Assembly (NCBI GenBank): GCA_002408125.1
Contig: DHQO01000012.1
Location: forward strand, 1-25,461
DNA length: 25,461 bases
Reading direction: 5' to 3'
Source: Hyphomonadaceae bacterium UBA5336
GTDB lineage: Bacteria > Pseudomonadota > Alphaproteobacteria > Caulobacterales > Hyphomonadaceae
Part shown: positions 8,425 through 16,243 of the stretch, piece by piece
Layout of the letters: each line of letters starts with the position of its first letter
Position numbering within the stretch: position 1 is the stretch's first letter
Made by a program: the position numbers and the translations under genes
Notes under the pieces: generated by a model
The model's database searches: none
What the model was told of the DNA's origin: nothing
What the model saw: only the letters and a program-made list of their open reading frames with translations

Positions 8425-8456
8425 TGCCCCGCCCTCTTTAACCGGAGGGCGGGGCA
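8425..8456 (+). terminator. Hairpin after tadG, possibly a terminator
   Basis: A perfect 12-base-pair GC-rich stem (8425-8436 with 8445-8456) closes an 8-base loop, 25 bases after the tadG stop. No T tract follows, so it is not a classical intrinsic terminator, but it is the only candidate between tadG and ssrA. Its loop also begins a possible ssrA -35 element. Confidence 0.5.
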
Positions 8457-8465
8457 CGCTATATC
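8437..8465 (+). promoter_or_regulatory. Possible ssrA promoter
   Basis: TTTAAC (8437-8442) and TATATC (8460-8465) are separated by 17 bases. Transcription would begin near 8472, about 78 bases before the CCA end of the acceptor RNA, a sensible length for that piece. The -35 match is weak. Confidence 0.35.
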
Positions 8466-8471
8466 TGGGGT

Positions 8472-8549
8472 GTCCCTCGTGGACTATGGCGATAAACGCG
8501 CGTGCAATAAGCGGTTCGGACCCGGGGGCGGTACCCGGCGGCTCCACCA
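8472..8549 (+). ncRNA. ssrA: Two-piece tmRNA, acceptor (tRNA-like 3') segment
   Basis: In the permuted ssrA gene the acceptor piece is encoded first. It ends with CGGCTCC, A and CCA (8539-8549). CGGCTCC pairs over all seven bases with GGGGCCG at 8579-8585, giving an acceptor stem with the G3-U70 wobble that alanyl-tRNA synthetase reads. Just upstream, CCGGG (8522-8526) and CCCGG (8534-8538) form a five-pair T stem. The 5' boundary is estimated from a possible promoter and is uncertain. CCA is encoded in the DNA. About 29 bases then separate the two pieces and would be removed in processing. Confidence 0.9.
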
Positions 8550-8578
8550 TAACTTGCCGGTCATTGGGCGGTTGGCAG

Positions 8579-8790
8579 GGGGCCGAAACAGGATCGACGG
8601 ACGTGTAAAGACGATGCTTTCGCCCGCATGAGCCGCGTCAGAAGCTCATATCAACATAGTTGCCAATGACAACTTTGCTGAAGGTGAACTGCTCGCTGCG
8701 TAAGCAGTGCGCGGATTACCGCTTCTAACTCCTAGAGATTCAGCTCTCTAGGCGGGGCCCGGAGGCGCCTGGCAACAGAAGCCTCCACCT
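8579..8790 (+). ncRNA. ssrA: Two-piece tmRNA, coding segment
   Basis: The segment starts GGGGCCGAAACAGGATCGACGG, the acceptor 5' strand followed by the conserved D-loop-like stretch of tmRNA. The tag reading frame at 8662-8703 follows ATAGTT and encodes ANDNFAEGELLAA before TAA. With the alanine carried by the tRNA-like part the full tag would be AANDNFAEGELLAA. The ANDNFAE start and the LLAA/VAA-type end are typical of alphaproteobacterial tags recognised by SspB and ClpX. Downstream, GCCTGGCAACAGAAGCC sits inside a hairpin (8761-8766 with 8781-8786), as in other alphaproteobacterial tmRNAs. The 3' end is approximate. It works with alanyl-tRNA synthetase and SmpB to rescue stalled ribosomes. 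Confidence 0.95.
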
Positions 8791-8828
8791 TCCCCTTCAA
8801 TTCATCCCGAAGCGCCAGGCGCGGCGAC

Positions 8829-11120
8829 CTATTTCGTCGGCGCCGCCTCGCCCATTTCATCGGGCACGATGGCCGGTTCGTCCTCGACCGCGACAGCCTC
8901 CACCACAGGCTCGTTCAGCACGGGATCGACATTCACCGCCGTCAACGGCGGTGTCGGTGCCGGCGGCAGGCCGACCACCGTCATCTCGTCGATGACACGC
9001 TGTGCCCCGTCCACCCGGTCCATCACCCACAGCATGTAGCGGGTGTCGACATGGATGGCGCGGGTGGTCTCGGGGTCGAAATCCCAGTCGGAATTCACGC
9101 TGTCGAGCGTACCGTCGAAGAGCAGGCCCACCAGCTCGCCACGGCCATTGAGCGTCGCCGAACCGGAATTGCCGCCGGTCACATCCAGGTCCGACATGAA
9201 GTTCACCGGCACGGTCTCCAGCACCGGGTCACCATAGCGGCCATAATTGCCCGCCTCGATGGCGGCAATTTCCGCCTCCGGCGCATTGAACGGCGCCTCG
9301 CCGGTATTCTTCGCGACGATCTCCTCCAGCGTGGTGAAAGGCCCGCCCTCGCTGGTCGCCGGCGGCATGACGGTGCCATAGGTGATGCGCAGCGTGGAAT
9401 TGGCATCGGGATAGGCCGTCGTGCCCTGATCGGCCTGCCAGGCGCGGATGGCTTCCATATAGGCCGGGCGCAGGCGCTCCATGCGGCCGTCGAGTTCCTT
9501 GCCGACATCCTCAAGCGTACGGTCGGCCTGATAGATCGCCACGGCCAGGCGCATGAAGGGGTCTTCGCTGGCCTCCAGCGTAGCCGCATCGGCCTCCATC
9601 AGGGCAAGGCGCGTCTCTGCATCGCCCAGTTCGGTGACAGCATAGAACCAGTCCAGCGTCTGCTCCACCGCGCGGCGATCATAGAAATCGCCGATACCGA
9701 CAAATTCGTCGAAGGCGCGTACGCGTGCAGCATCGGGCTGGGCGGCATAGCCCTGCAGGAACAAGAGCCACTCGGCCTTGTCCACGGCGGGATCATAGCG
9801 CCGGTCGATGGCCTGCATGGACTGGCGGAAGAAGGCCATGTCGCGTTCCTGATAGCCGGGCTCGCGCTCGGCATCGGGCAGCTCGCGCTCGCGGGCGAGC
9901 CGGTAGAGCTTGCGCGCGACGCTCAGGAGCTGCGGCCGGCGGACATTGTCGTACCAGAAGGCGCGCCGGTTGGCAGCGGCGATCTGCTCGCTCAGGAGGT
10001 CGAGTTGGGCGATGGCGCGCGCGGTGTCGGCGTCGCCCTGCTCTATGATCCAGGTGTTCAACGCCGCCTCGCGCTCGGCCCGGCGTTCGAGCAGGCCGAC
10101 GCGCTCTGCGCCCTCGATCTGGCCACCGAGATTCTTCATGTAATTGTTCAGGCTCGCCAGGCGCGCCTCATACTTGATGCGCGCATCGGAGCCCTCCGGG
10201 GCAGCCTCCTCAATGGTGGCGATCCAGTCTTCCAGCAGGTTCTCAAGGGCCGGATAGGTCCAGCCGAACGTGTTCTCGACCTCCACCAGCCGAGCATAGC
10301 GCGAGGTGCGGCCGGGATAACCGAGCACCATGACGAAATCGCCCTCTTCCAGCCCGCCGCCAGAGACCTTCAGCATGTGCGGCGGGCGGTAAGGCACATT
10401 GGCCTCGTCATAATCGGCCGGCGCGCCGTTCGGGCCGACATAGGCGCGGTAGAAGGAGAAGTCGCCGGTGTGGCGCGGCCACATCCAGTTGTCGATATCC
10501 CCGCCATACTTGCCGATGGAATCGGCCGGCGCGTAAACCAGCCGAACATCGCGGATTTCGAGCCGGTCGATCAGCTTGTACTGCGAGCCACCATAGAAAG
10601 AGGCGACCTGGCAGCGGTGGCCCGGGCGCATCTCGCAGCTGGAGATCAGCGCCTTGCGACGCGCCTCGATCTCGGCATGGACATCCCGCCCGCGCATCAT
10701 CTCGTCCAGTCCTTCGCGAACCTCCCCGGTCACATCGCGCACCGACTGGGTAACATAGATCCGCGTGCCGGGCGCAGCCGGCAGTTCTTCTGCGAATCGC
10801 TCGGCGAGGAAGCCCTCTTCAAGATAGTTCTTCTCGGCGGTGGAGTTGTACTGCACAGAGCCGCGCGCGCAGTGGTGATTGGTGACGGCCAGGCCATACT
10901 CGGAGACGAAGGAGGCCGTGCACCCGCCCAGCGAGATCACCGCCCCCATCGGAAAGTCCGTCAGCGTGGTGAGCGAATCCGGATCGAGCTCCAGCCCCAG
11001 CCCGGTCAGCTGCTCGCCGATTTCCGGCAGCTGGTCGGGCGTGAACATGCCCTCCTCGGCCGATGCCATACCGGCCAGCCCCAGCGCGAGAAGAAGGGTG
11101 GAAAAACGAAATGCAATCAT
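8829..11120 (-). CDS. Secreted S46-family serine peptidase (dipeptidyl-peptidase type)
   Basis: This is a 763-residue periplasmic peptidase with a chymotrypsin-like double barrel and a helical insertion. A signal peptide is clear: MIAFRF, a Leu/Ala-rich core, then AGMASA-EE with cleavage near residue 21. The catalytic triad is visible: TNHHC (His82 or His83), Asp220 in MWPRHTGDF, and Ser652 in TGGNSGS. Studied S46 members are DPP7 and DPP11, which remove dipeptides from peptide N-termini; substrate preference here cannot be read safely. The last 60 or so residues, rich in Pro, Val, Glu and Ala, look disordered. I chose the ATG at 11120, preceded by GGAGG; an in-frame ATG at 11177 would place 19 polar residues before the signal peptide. 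Confidence 0.92.
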   Translation of the reverse strand: MIAFRFSTLLLALGLAGMASAEEGMFTPDQLPEIGEQLTGLGLELDPDSLTTLTDFPMGAVISLGGCTASFVSEYGLAVTNHHCARGSVQYNSTAEKNYLEEGFLAERFAEELPAAPGTRIYVTQSVRDVTGEVREGLDEMMRGRDVHAEIEARRKALISSCEMRPGHRCQVASFYGGSQYKLIDRLEIRDVRLVYAPADSIGKYGGDIDNWMWPRHTGDFSFYRAYVGPNGAPADYDEANVPYRPPHMLKVSGGGLEEGDFVMVLGYPGRTSRYARLVEVENTFGWTYPALENLLEDWIATIEEAAPEGSDARIKYEARLASLNNYMKNLGGQIEGAERVGLLERRAEREAALNTWIIEQGDADTARAIAQLDLLSEQIAAANRRAFWYDNVRRPQLLSVARKLYRLARERELPDAEREPGYQERDMAFFRQSMQAIDRRYDPAVDKAEWLLFLQGYAAQPDAARVRAFDEFVGIGDFYDRRAVEQTLDWFYAVTELGDAETRLALMEADAATLEASEDPFMRLAVAIYQADRTLEDVGKELDGRMERLRPAYMEAIRAWQADQGTTAYPDANSTLRITYGTVMPPATSEGGPFTTLEEIVAKNTGEAPFNAPEAEIAAIEAGNYGRYGDPVLETVPVNFMSDLDVTGGNSGSATLNGRGELVGLLFDGTLDSVNSDWDFDPETTRAIHVDTRYMLWVMDRVDGAQRVIDEMTVVGLPPAPTPPLTAVNVDPVLNEPVVEAVAVEDEPAIVPDEMGEAAPTK

Positions 11121-11496
11121 GGCTGCAGCCTCCTGAGCAGCGTCTTGAGGCAAACTACCGCTTTGAAGGCAATTCACAATTGTGCTGGTCGGTCACGTTG
11201 CAATCTCCAGATTGTCAGGAAACCTGCCCGATCTTCCGGCAACGCATTGGTTTTCCAGAGACTTCGCCGGAAACGACTCGGCTTTTTCCTTGCGGAGCTG
11301 TAATGATAAAGAACGCAGTTGTGTTCAAAACAACACTTTCGGAACGGGGACAGAAAGCCTAAATCGCGGTGCTGACCAGCCGGAACGCTCACAGTTGGAG
11401 AGTTCCACAGGCGTATGCTCGCTCAGACCGAGAAGCAAGTTGTCGAGGCTGATGAGTGTGCCTAGGTTAGGATCGAGGCGGATGGAGAGGGTTCTG
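11121..11496. other. Intergenic region between the S46 peptidase and sspB
   Basis: These 376 bases separate two divergent genes. I see no convincing RNA gene or conserved open frame. The stretch is visibly richer in A and T than its neighbours. It includes a weak hairpin followed by TTTTT near 11269-11288 (plus strand), and the likely sspB promoter at its right end. Confidence 0.5.
11440..11468 (+). promoter_or_regulatory. Possible sspB promoter
   Basis: TTGTCG (11440-11445) and TAGGTT (11463-11468) are separated by 17 bases. Transcription would begin near 11475, giving a leader of about 22 bases to the GTG start and excluding the upstream ATG at 11449 as a start. Confidence 0.35.
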
Positions 11497-11976
11497 GTGA
11501 CAGACTATATTGGCTATGAAGCGCTGACTCAGTCGGCAATGCGGGGTGTGGTGCGCGAAGCGCTGAAATGCGCCGTGGGAGCCAATACCACTCCGGGCGA
11601 CCACCATTTCTACGTGACGTTCAATACTCGCGCGCCGGGCGTGGAAATGGCCGATTATCTGATCGAGCAGTTTCCTCAGGACATGACCATCGTGATCCAG
11701 CACCAGTTCTGGGACCTGGAGGTCCACGACACCTGGTTCGAGATCATCCTGAAATTCGCCGGCGTGCCCCAGCACCTGAAAATCCCGTTCAACGCCATTA
11801 CCCGCTTCGTCGATCCGTCGGTGAATTTCGGGCTGAGCTTTGAATCCGATGCCGCGGCGAATTCCGACCGCGCCCTGATCGGCCCGCTGGCCGATGCCGC
11901 CGAAGCCAGTTCCGCCCCGGCCACCTCCGATGGCGACACCACGGTGATCAATCTCGATTCCTTCCGCCGGAAATGA
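11497..11976 (+). CDS. sspB: SspB-type ClpXP adaptor
   Basis: SspB tethers ssrA-tagged proteins to the ClpX ATPase for degradation. The 159-residue product reads TDYIGYEALTQSAMRGVVREAL, then HHFYVTFNT, PGVEMADYL, MTIVIQHQFWDLEV and IPFNAITRFVDPSVNFGL. This is the pattern of the alphaproteobacterial SspB fold. A flexible Ala/Ser-rich linker ends in INLDSFRRK, matching the short C-terminal ClpX-binding tail of the family. I chose the GTG at 11497, six bases after GGAGAGG and matching the usual N-terminus; ATG codons at 11482 and 11449 are alternatives. Its natural cargo marker, ssrA, is encoded 2.7 kb away. The stop overlaps the start of the next gene (ATGA). Confidence 0.93.
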   Translation: MTDYIGYEALTQSAMRGVVREALKCAVGANTTPGDHHFYVTFNTRAPGVEMADYLIEQFPQDMTIVIQHQFWDLEVHDTWFEIILKFAGVPQHLKIPFNAITRFVDPSVNFGLSFESDAAANSDRALIGPLADAAEASSAPATSDGDTTVINLDSFRRK

Positions 11977-12440
11977 GCGAGAGCGCCAAGCCGGAAGCGC
12001 CGCCTCGCCTGAGCGATGCGGAGATGCTGGCGCGGTTCCAGAATTCCAAGAAACGCCCGCCCTGCTCGGACACGCTGGGCATGCGCCTGACCGAGGTCGA
12101 GCAGGATGCCCGGCGCATCCGCATGGATTTCGAGGTGTCGCAAAGCTTCGCCAACCCGACCGGCGCGGTCCAGGGCGGCTTCATCGCCGCCATGCTGGAC
12201 GAAGCGATGAGCACCTGCGTGATCATCGACTCCAATGTCACCATGACGGCGCCGACGCTGGAGATGAAGGTCTCCTATCTCAAGCGCCTGATGCCCGGCC
12301 CGGCCCATGTCGAGGCGCGCATCCTCAAGCGCGGCAAGAGCGCGGCCTTCATGGAAGCCGACTGCTTCGACAATGAGGGCAACCTGGTCGCGCGCGCCTC
12401 GGCCAGCGCCATCCCGATGCCGTTCCGGCGGCTCGGCTGA
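11973..12440 (+). CDS. PaaI-family hotdog thioesterase
   Basis: This is a 155-residue single hotdog-fold protein. The region NPTGAVQGGFIAAMLDEAMS (about 60-80) is the central-helix motif of PaaI-type acyl-CoA thioesterases. The usual HGG is QGG here, and Asp/Glu of MLDEAM follow at the catalytic position. The later strands SYLKRLMPGPAHVEARILKRGKS fit the fold. The substrate is probably an acyl- or aryl-CoA but cannot be specified. The start ATG overlaps the sspB stop by four bases, so the two are co-transcribed and probably translationally coupled. Confidence 0.88.
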   Translation: MSESAKPEAPPRLSDAEMLARFQNSKKRPPCSDTLGMRLTEVEQDARRIRMDFEVSQSFANPTGAVQGGFIAAMLDEAMSTCVIIDSNVTMTAPTLEMKVSYLKRLMPGPAHVEARILKRGKSAAFMEADCFDNEGNLVARASASAIPMPFRRLG

Positions 12441-12604
12441 GCCGCGCACGCCGCTCGCGAAAAACCGCTTGCACAATCGCCCGTTTGGTGCGTTCCGTTT
12501 TCGTTGCGCGTGTTGCCCGCGCGGGCGCGATATAGGGGATGAGCCCGAAGCGTCCACTGACCCTCCGGAGGGCGACCCGGACCCCGTTTCGGAATACAAT
12601 CCAG

Positions 12605-13024
12605 ATGATGCTAGTTCGCGCCTATCTCGCGCCGTCGGCCATTGAAGGCCTCGGCGTTTTTTCGCATGACCATATCAAGGCCGGGGAAGCCATATGGCGC
12701 TTCGACCCGCGCTTCGACCAGCTGATCGAACGCACGGTCGTCGCCGAGAGCGACGAGCGCACGCGCGCCTTCCTGGAACGCTATTCCTACGAGATGGCGA
12801 CCTTCCCCGACCATTATGTCCTTGATGCCGACGAGGGCCGGTTCATGAACCATAGCGAGACGCCGAACTGCGACTTCACCGCGCCCGATGTCGGCTATGC
12901 CCTGGTCGACATCCCGGCGGGCACGGAGCTGACCTGCGACTATCGCGAGTTCACCACCGGCGAGCTGGAGATGCAGCCCCCCCGCCACCATGTCGGCGCG
13001 CACGCAAATGGCGCGGTGCGGTAA
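12605..13024 (+). CDS. SET-domain protein
   Basis: This is a 139-residue protein made almost wholly of a SET domain. It begins MMLVRAYLAPSAIEGLGVFSHDHIKAGE, the first SET strands, and contains RFMNHSETPNCDF and PAGTELTCDYREF, the two conserved SET motifs forming the knot that binds S-adenosylmethionine. The closing Tyr of TCDY is present. SET proteins methylate protein lysines; bacterial targets are largely unknown and none is suggested by the neighbours. The start is uncertain: ATG at 12605 or 12608 matches the domain edge, while an ATG at 12539 would add 22 basic residues. A TATAGG at 12531-12536, if a -10 element, would exclude the upstream start. Confidence 0.83.
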   Translation: MMLVRAYLAPSAIEGLGVFSHDHIKAGEAIWRFDPRFDQLIERTVVAESDERTRAFLERYSYEMATFPDHYVLDADEGRFMNHSETPNCDFTAPDVGYALVDIPAGTELTCDYREFTTGELEMQPPRHHVGAHANGAVR

Positions 13025-13054
13025 CGCTTTACCAAACGGGAAGCTGCCCGGTGC

Positions 13055-13558
13055 CTACTCGGACTTTCCGAGACCGAGCTCCCACCGCCCGAGATACGCG
13101 GCAAGGCGATCCGGGGTGCAGTATGCCTCCCCGTTCAAGGTCGGAGAGATCGCGAAATAGAGCGCATTCTGTACCCACAGCGATTGATTGTCTGCCGGCA
13201 CCTTGAGGGTCAGGTCGCAAGATCCATCAGCCCGCAACCGAATGATCTGTATGTCCCAACGCGCGCCATCCTGATAAACGTCCCGCTCTTCGCCAAGACG
13301 TTCAACGGTATCCGCATATGCGCCGGAGCAGGTCTTCGGTTCAGCAATTGCCAGCGTCGCACCTCCATGAATCGCAGGCATTTGGAGCAACCAGGTCGCG
13401 CCCTCATCGCTGTGGGTTCGTTGCATCTCCATGTCCCGGTGCGGTGCAAAATAGCACCACGCACCCCTGTCTTCTTCGCAAGGCTGGCATGGCGGCGTTG
13501 CAACGGCTTGCGATGAGAACACCATCGTCACGGCGAGCCATCCAAGTAACAGGCGCAT
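13055..13558 (-). CDS. Small secreted cysteine-containing protein, function unknown
   Basis: This 167-residue protein has a signal peptide (MRLLLGWLAVTMVFSSQAVA, cleavage near residue 20), so the mature part is periplasmic or secreted. The mature N-terminus has a Cys cluster, CQPC then WC, with further single Cys residues downstream (KTCSG, SCDLTL, AYCTP), suggesting disulfides. I do not recognise a family. The ATG at 13558 follows the rusA-like stop by one base and has GGAGGAG about ten bases upstream, so it is the second gene of a two-gene operon. Its sequence is visibly less GC-rich than the neighbours, which may hint at later arrival. An upstream in-frame extension to 13657 is rejected because it would bury the signal peptide. 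Confidence 0.72.
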   Translation of the reverse strand: MRLLLGWLAVTMVFSSQAVATPPCQPCEEDRGAWCYFAPHRDMEMQRTHSDEGATWLLQMPAIHGGATLAIAEPKTCSGAYADTVERLGEERDVYQDGARWDIQIIRLRADGSCDLTLKVPADNQSLWVQNALYFAISPTLNGEAYCTPDRLAAYLGRWELGLGKSE

Positions 13559-13559
13559 C

Positions 13560-13949
13560 CTAGACAATCTCCTCCACCCGCATCCAGATGCCCTCGCGTT
13601 CCCCGACCCGCCGCTCCACCAACAGGCGGGCGACCTGGTGGTCGTCCTCGAAGGCATTGCCGGTCAGCGAGTCGAGGAGCGCCTTGGCGAGATTGTCGAG
13701 ATCCATCCAGGGCGCATCGCCGGTATACTCCATGCAGATATGCACGCCATAATCGCCATAGCCCGGGCGCAGGCGCTGGAATTCCTTGCGGAAAAACTCC
13801 CGCAGCAGCGTCTTGTAATATTTCGCCTGGGTGGTGAGGCCGGTGCAACGCACCTCCAGCGCGCCGTCCTCTGTCAGGCGTGCGGCCACCTTGCCATGCC
13901 GGGTCCAGTCATCGTTCACGGGAGTGAGCATTATGGGGGCTGCGACCAT
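13560..13949 (-). CDS. RusA-family Holliday junction resolvase-like protein
   Basis: This 129-residue protein contains APWMDLDNLAKALLDSLTG followed by AFEDDHQVARLLVERR. It matches the RusA core D-x-D-N-x-x-K ... D-D-x-Q, where the Asp residues bind metal and cut Holliday junctions. The length is close to E. coli RusA (120). RusA genes are commonly phage-derived; no other phage gene is visible here, so this is either a domesticated copy or a resident housekeeping protein. The start is uncertain: ATG at 13949 or 13931, neither with a clear ribosome binding site. It is divergent from fumC and co-transcribed with the secreted protein that starts one base after its stop. Confidence 0.85.
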   Translation of the reverse strand: MVAAPIMLTPVNDDWTRHGKVAARLTEDGALEVRCTGLTTQAKYYKTLLREFFRKEFQRLRPGYGDYGVHICMEYTGDAPWMDLDNLAKALLDSLTGNAFEDDHQVARLLVERRVGEREGIWMRVEEIV

Positions 13950-14032
13950 CCGGCAAGAGGTCGAAATTGCGTCGCGCGCGGGAAGGTTCTAGACCGCACG
14001 GCAGATATTGATCCTTCACTGAGGAGAGGCCC

Positions 14033-15433
<1,401 letters not shown>

Positions 15434-15435
15434 GC

Positions 15436-15464
15436 TTGCGGGATATTACGGAATTCCGTATTAT
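15436..15464 (+). promoter_or_regulatory. Promoter of the toxin-antitoxin operon, predicted leaderless
   Basis: TTGCGG (15436-15441) and TATTAT (15459-15464) are separated by exactly 17 bases. Transcription would begin about seven bases further, at or within a base of the A of the ATG at 15471. No Shine-Dalgarno sequence precedes that ATG, which agrees with a leaderless mRNA. Confidence 0.6.
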
Positions 15465-15472
15465 TCCGTAAT
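15445..15472. promoter_or_regulatory. Palindromic operator over the toxin-antitoxin promoter
   Basis: ATTACGGAAT (15445-15454) and ATTCCGTAAT (15463-15472) form a perfect inverted repeat with an 8-base gap. A third half-site ATTCCGTA (15453-15460) makes an inner 14-base palindrome TACGGAATTCCGTA with the first and a direct repeat, ten bases apart, with the last. The sites cover the spacer, the -10 element and the start codon, as expected for autorepression by the antitoxin. Confidence 0.7.
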
Positions 15473-15905
15473 GAAGAGCTCCGATGATCTGCGCAAGGCT
15501 ATCAACGCCGCGCCCTGGACCCTTGCGGAACTGTCGCGCCGTTCAGGTGTGGCTTACACTACGCTGCATAGTTTTGTCCGCGGCGCGACGGGGAGCCTTC
15601 GTGCCGAGGCGTTCAATGCCGTGGTCGATGCCCTTCGCGTCCTGAATCGTAGGAGCGTGCGGGAAACGGGAGCGGATTTCGAGGGACCGACGGTCAAGGT
15701 ACCCGTTGCCATTCCCGAATGGCTCGCCCGCTTCTCTGTCGAACATGGTCTGGATGTCGAAGCCCTGCTGGCTCAAGGCGGGATCGAAGCCTTGCGCGCA
15801 GAAGCAGACAAGACCTTTCGCGATCACTATCGCGAGTCCATAGCCGAAACGCGCGCCTATGTTGATAGATACGGAACGCTATCCCAACAATTCGGCATGA
15901 TCTGA
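15471..15905 (+). CDS. Antitoxin: N-terminal Cro/C1-type HTH fused to a CcdA-like domain
   Basis: This 144-residue protein has two parts. Residues 15-60 (TLAELSRRSGVAYTTLHSFVRG) read as a Cro/C1-type helix-turn-helix. Residues 74-144 align by eye over their whole length with F-plasmid CcdA. VKVPVAIPEWLARFSVEHGL matches its ribbon-helix-helix start, EALRAEADKTFRDHYRESIAE matches the LRAERWKAENQEGMAE region, and AYVDRYGTLSQQF matches ARFIEMNGSFADE, the toxin-binding tail. It should therefore neutralise the CcdB-like toxin encoded next (stop and start overlap as TGATG). Two possible DNA-binding modules in one antitoxin are unusual. The operator at 15445-15472 is the likely target. The gene is visibly lower in GC than fumC, suggesting horizontal arrival. 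Confidence 0.82.
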   Translation: MKSSDDLRKAINAAPWTLAELSRRSGVAYTTLHSFVRGATGSLRAEAFNAVVDALRVLNRRSVRETGADFEGPTVKVPVAIPEWLARFSVEHGLDVEALLAQGGIEALRAEADKTFRDHYRESIAETRAYVDRYGTLSQQFGMI

Positions 15906-16210
15906 TGATCAGCCAGTTTGATGTGTATGAGGTCGGGCGGCCCGGCACCAGAACATTTGTGACGATCTTGAGCGCAGGCATTTATACCAGTCTCGACACG
16001 CTGGTGGTTGCTCCTCTCATTGCGGGTGCAATGAAGACAGAGGAATTGCCGATACATGTACCTGTCCGATTCGGAGATCTTGGTCTGATCGCGAGGTTTG
16101 ATCTCATTGCGGCCATACCGACCTCAGCAATAGGCGAAAAACTCGGCAATCTCGCAGATCAGGAATATGCCCTGAAAAACGCCTTTGACCGCCTCCTGGC
16201 AGGTTACTGA
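15905..16210 (+). CDS. ccdB: CcdB-family toxin
   Basis: This 101-residue protein has the same length as F-plasmid CcdB, a DNA gyrase poison. It shares the order of motifs: FDVYEV at the start, a middle LVVAPLIAG strand, HVPVRFGD, then IPTSAIGEKLGNLADQEYALKNAFDRLL, which matches the CcdB pattern VPVSVIGE, DLSHREND, IKNAINLM. The final three residues are Ala-Gly-Tyr where F CcdB has Trp-Gly-Ile, the residues tied to gyrase poisoning. The Gly is kept, the Trp is not, so the target should not be assumed. Its ATG overlaps the antitoxin stop, so antitoxin is made first and toxin is translationally coupled. Confidence 0.9.
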   Translation: MISQFDVYEVGRPGTRTFVTILSAGIYTSLDTLVVAPLIAGAMKTEELPIHVPVRFGDLGLIARFDLIAAIPTSAIGEKLGNLADQEYALKNAFDRLLAGY

Positions 16211-16243
16211 AACTGCACGGAACATGGCCCCTGCCCTCCCGTT

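Noticed and set aside
6967..8550. A 527-codon open frame on the minus strand opposite tadG
   Set aside because: Antisense shadow caused by high GC at third positions; no recognisable motif, and it runs across the ssrA acceptor region.
11261..11292. Intrinsic terminator of a small RNA in the S46/sspB intergenic region
   Set aside because: The stem before TTTTT is only four convincing pairs and no upstream promoter or conserved RNA is visible.
9051..11303. A 750-codon open frame on the plus strand opposite the S46 peptidase
   Set aside because: It is the antisense shadow of a clear peptidase gene with signal peptide, catalytic motifs and ribosome binding site; the shadow translation is rich in Arg, Gly, Ala and His and shows no domain.
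11304..11363. A 19-codon ORF (MIKNAVVFKTT...) before sspB
   Set aside because: Very short, no ribosome binding site and no sign of conservation visible from one sequence.
15445..15472. Attachment (att) site for integration of the toxin-antitoxin module
   Set aside because: No second copy of the repeat is seen after ccdB, and its position over the promoter fits an operator better.
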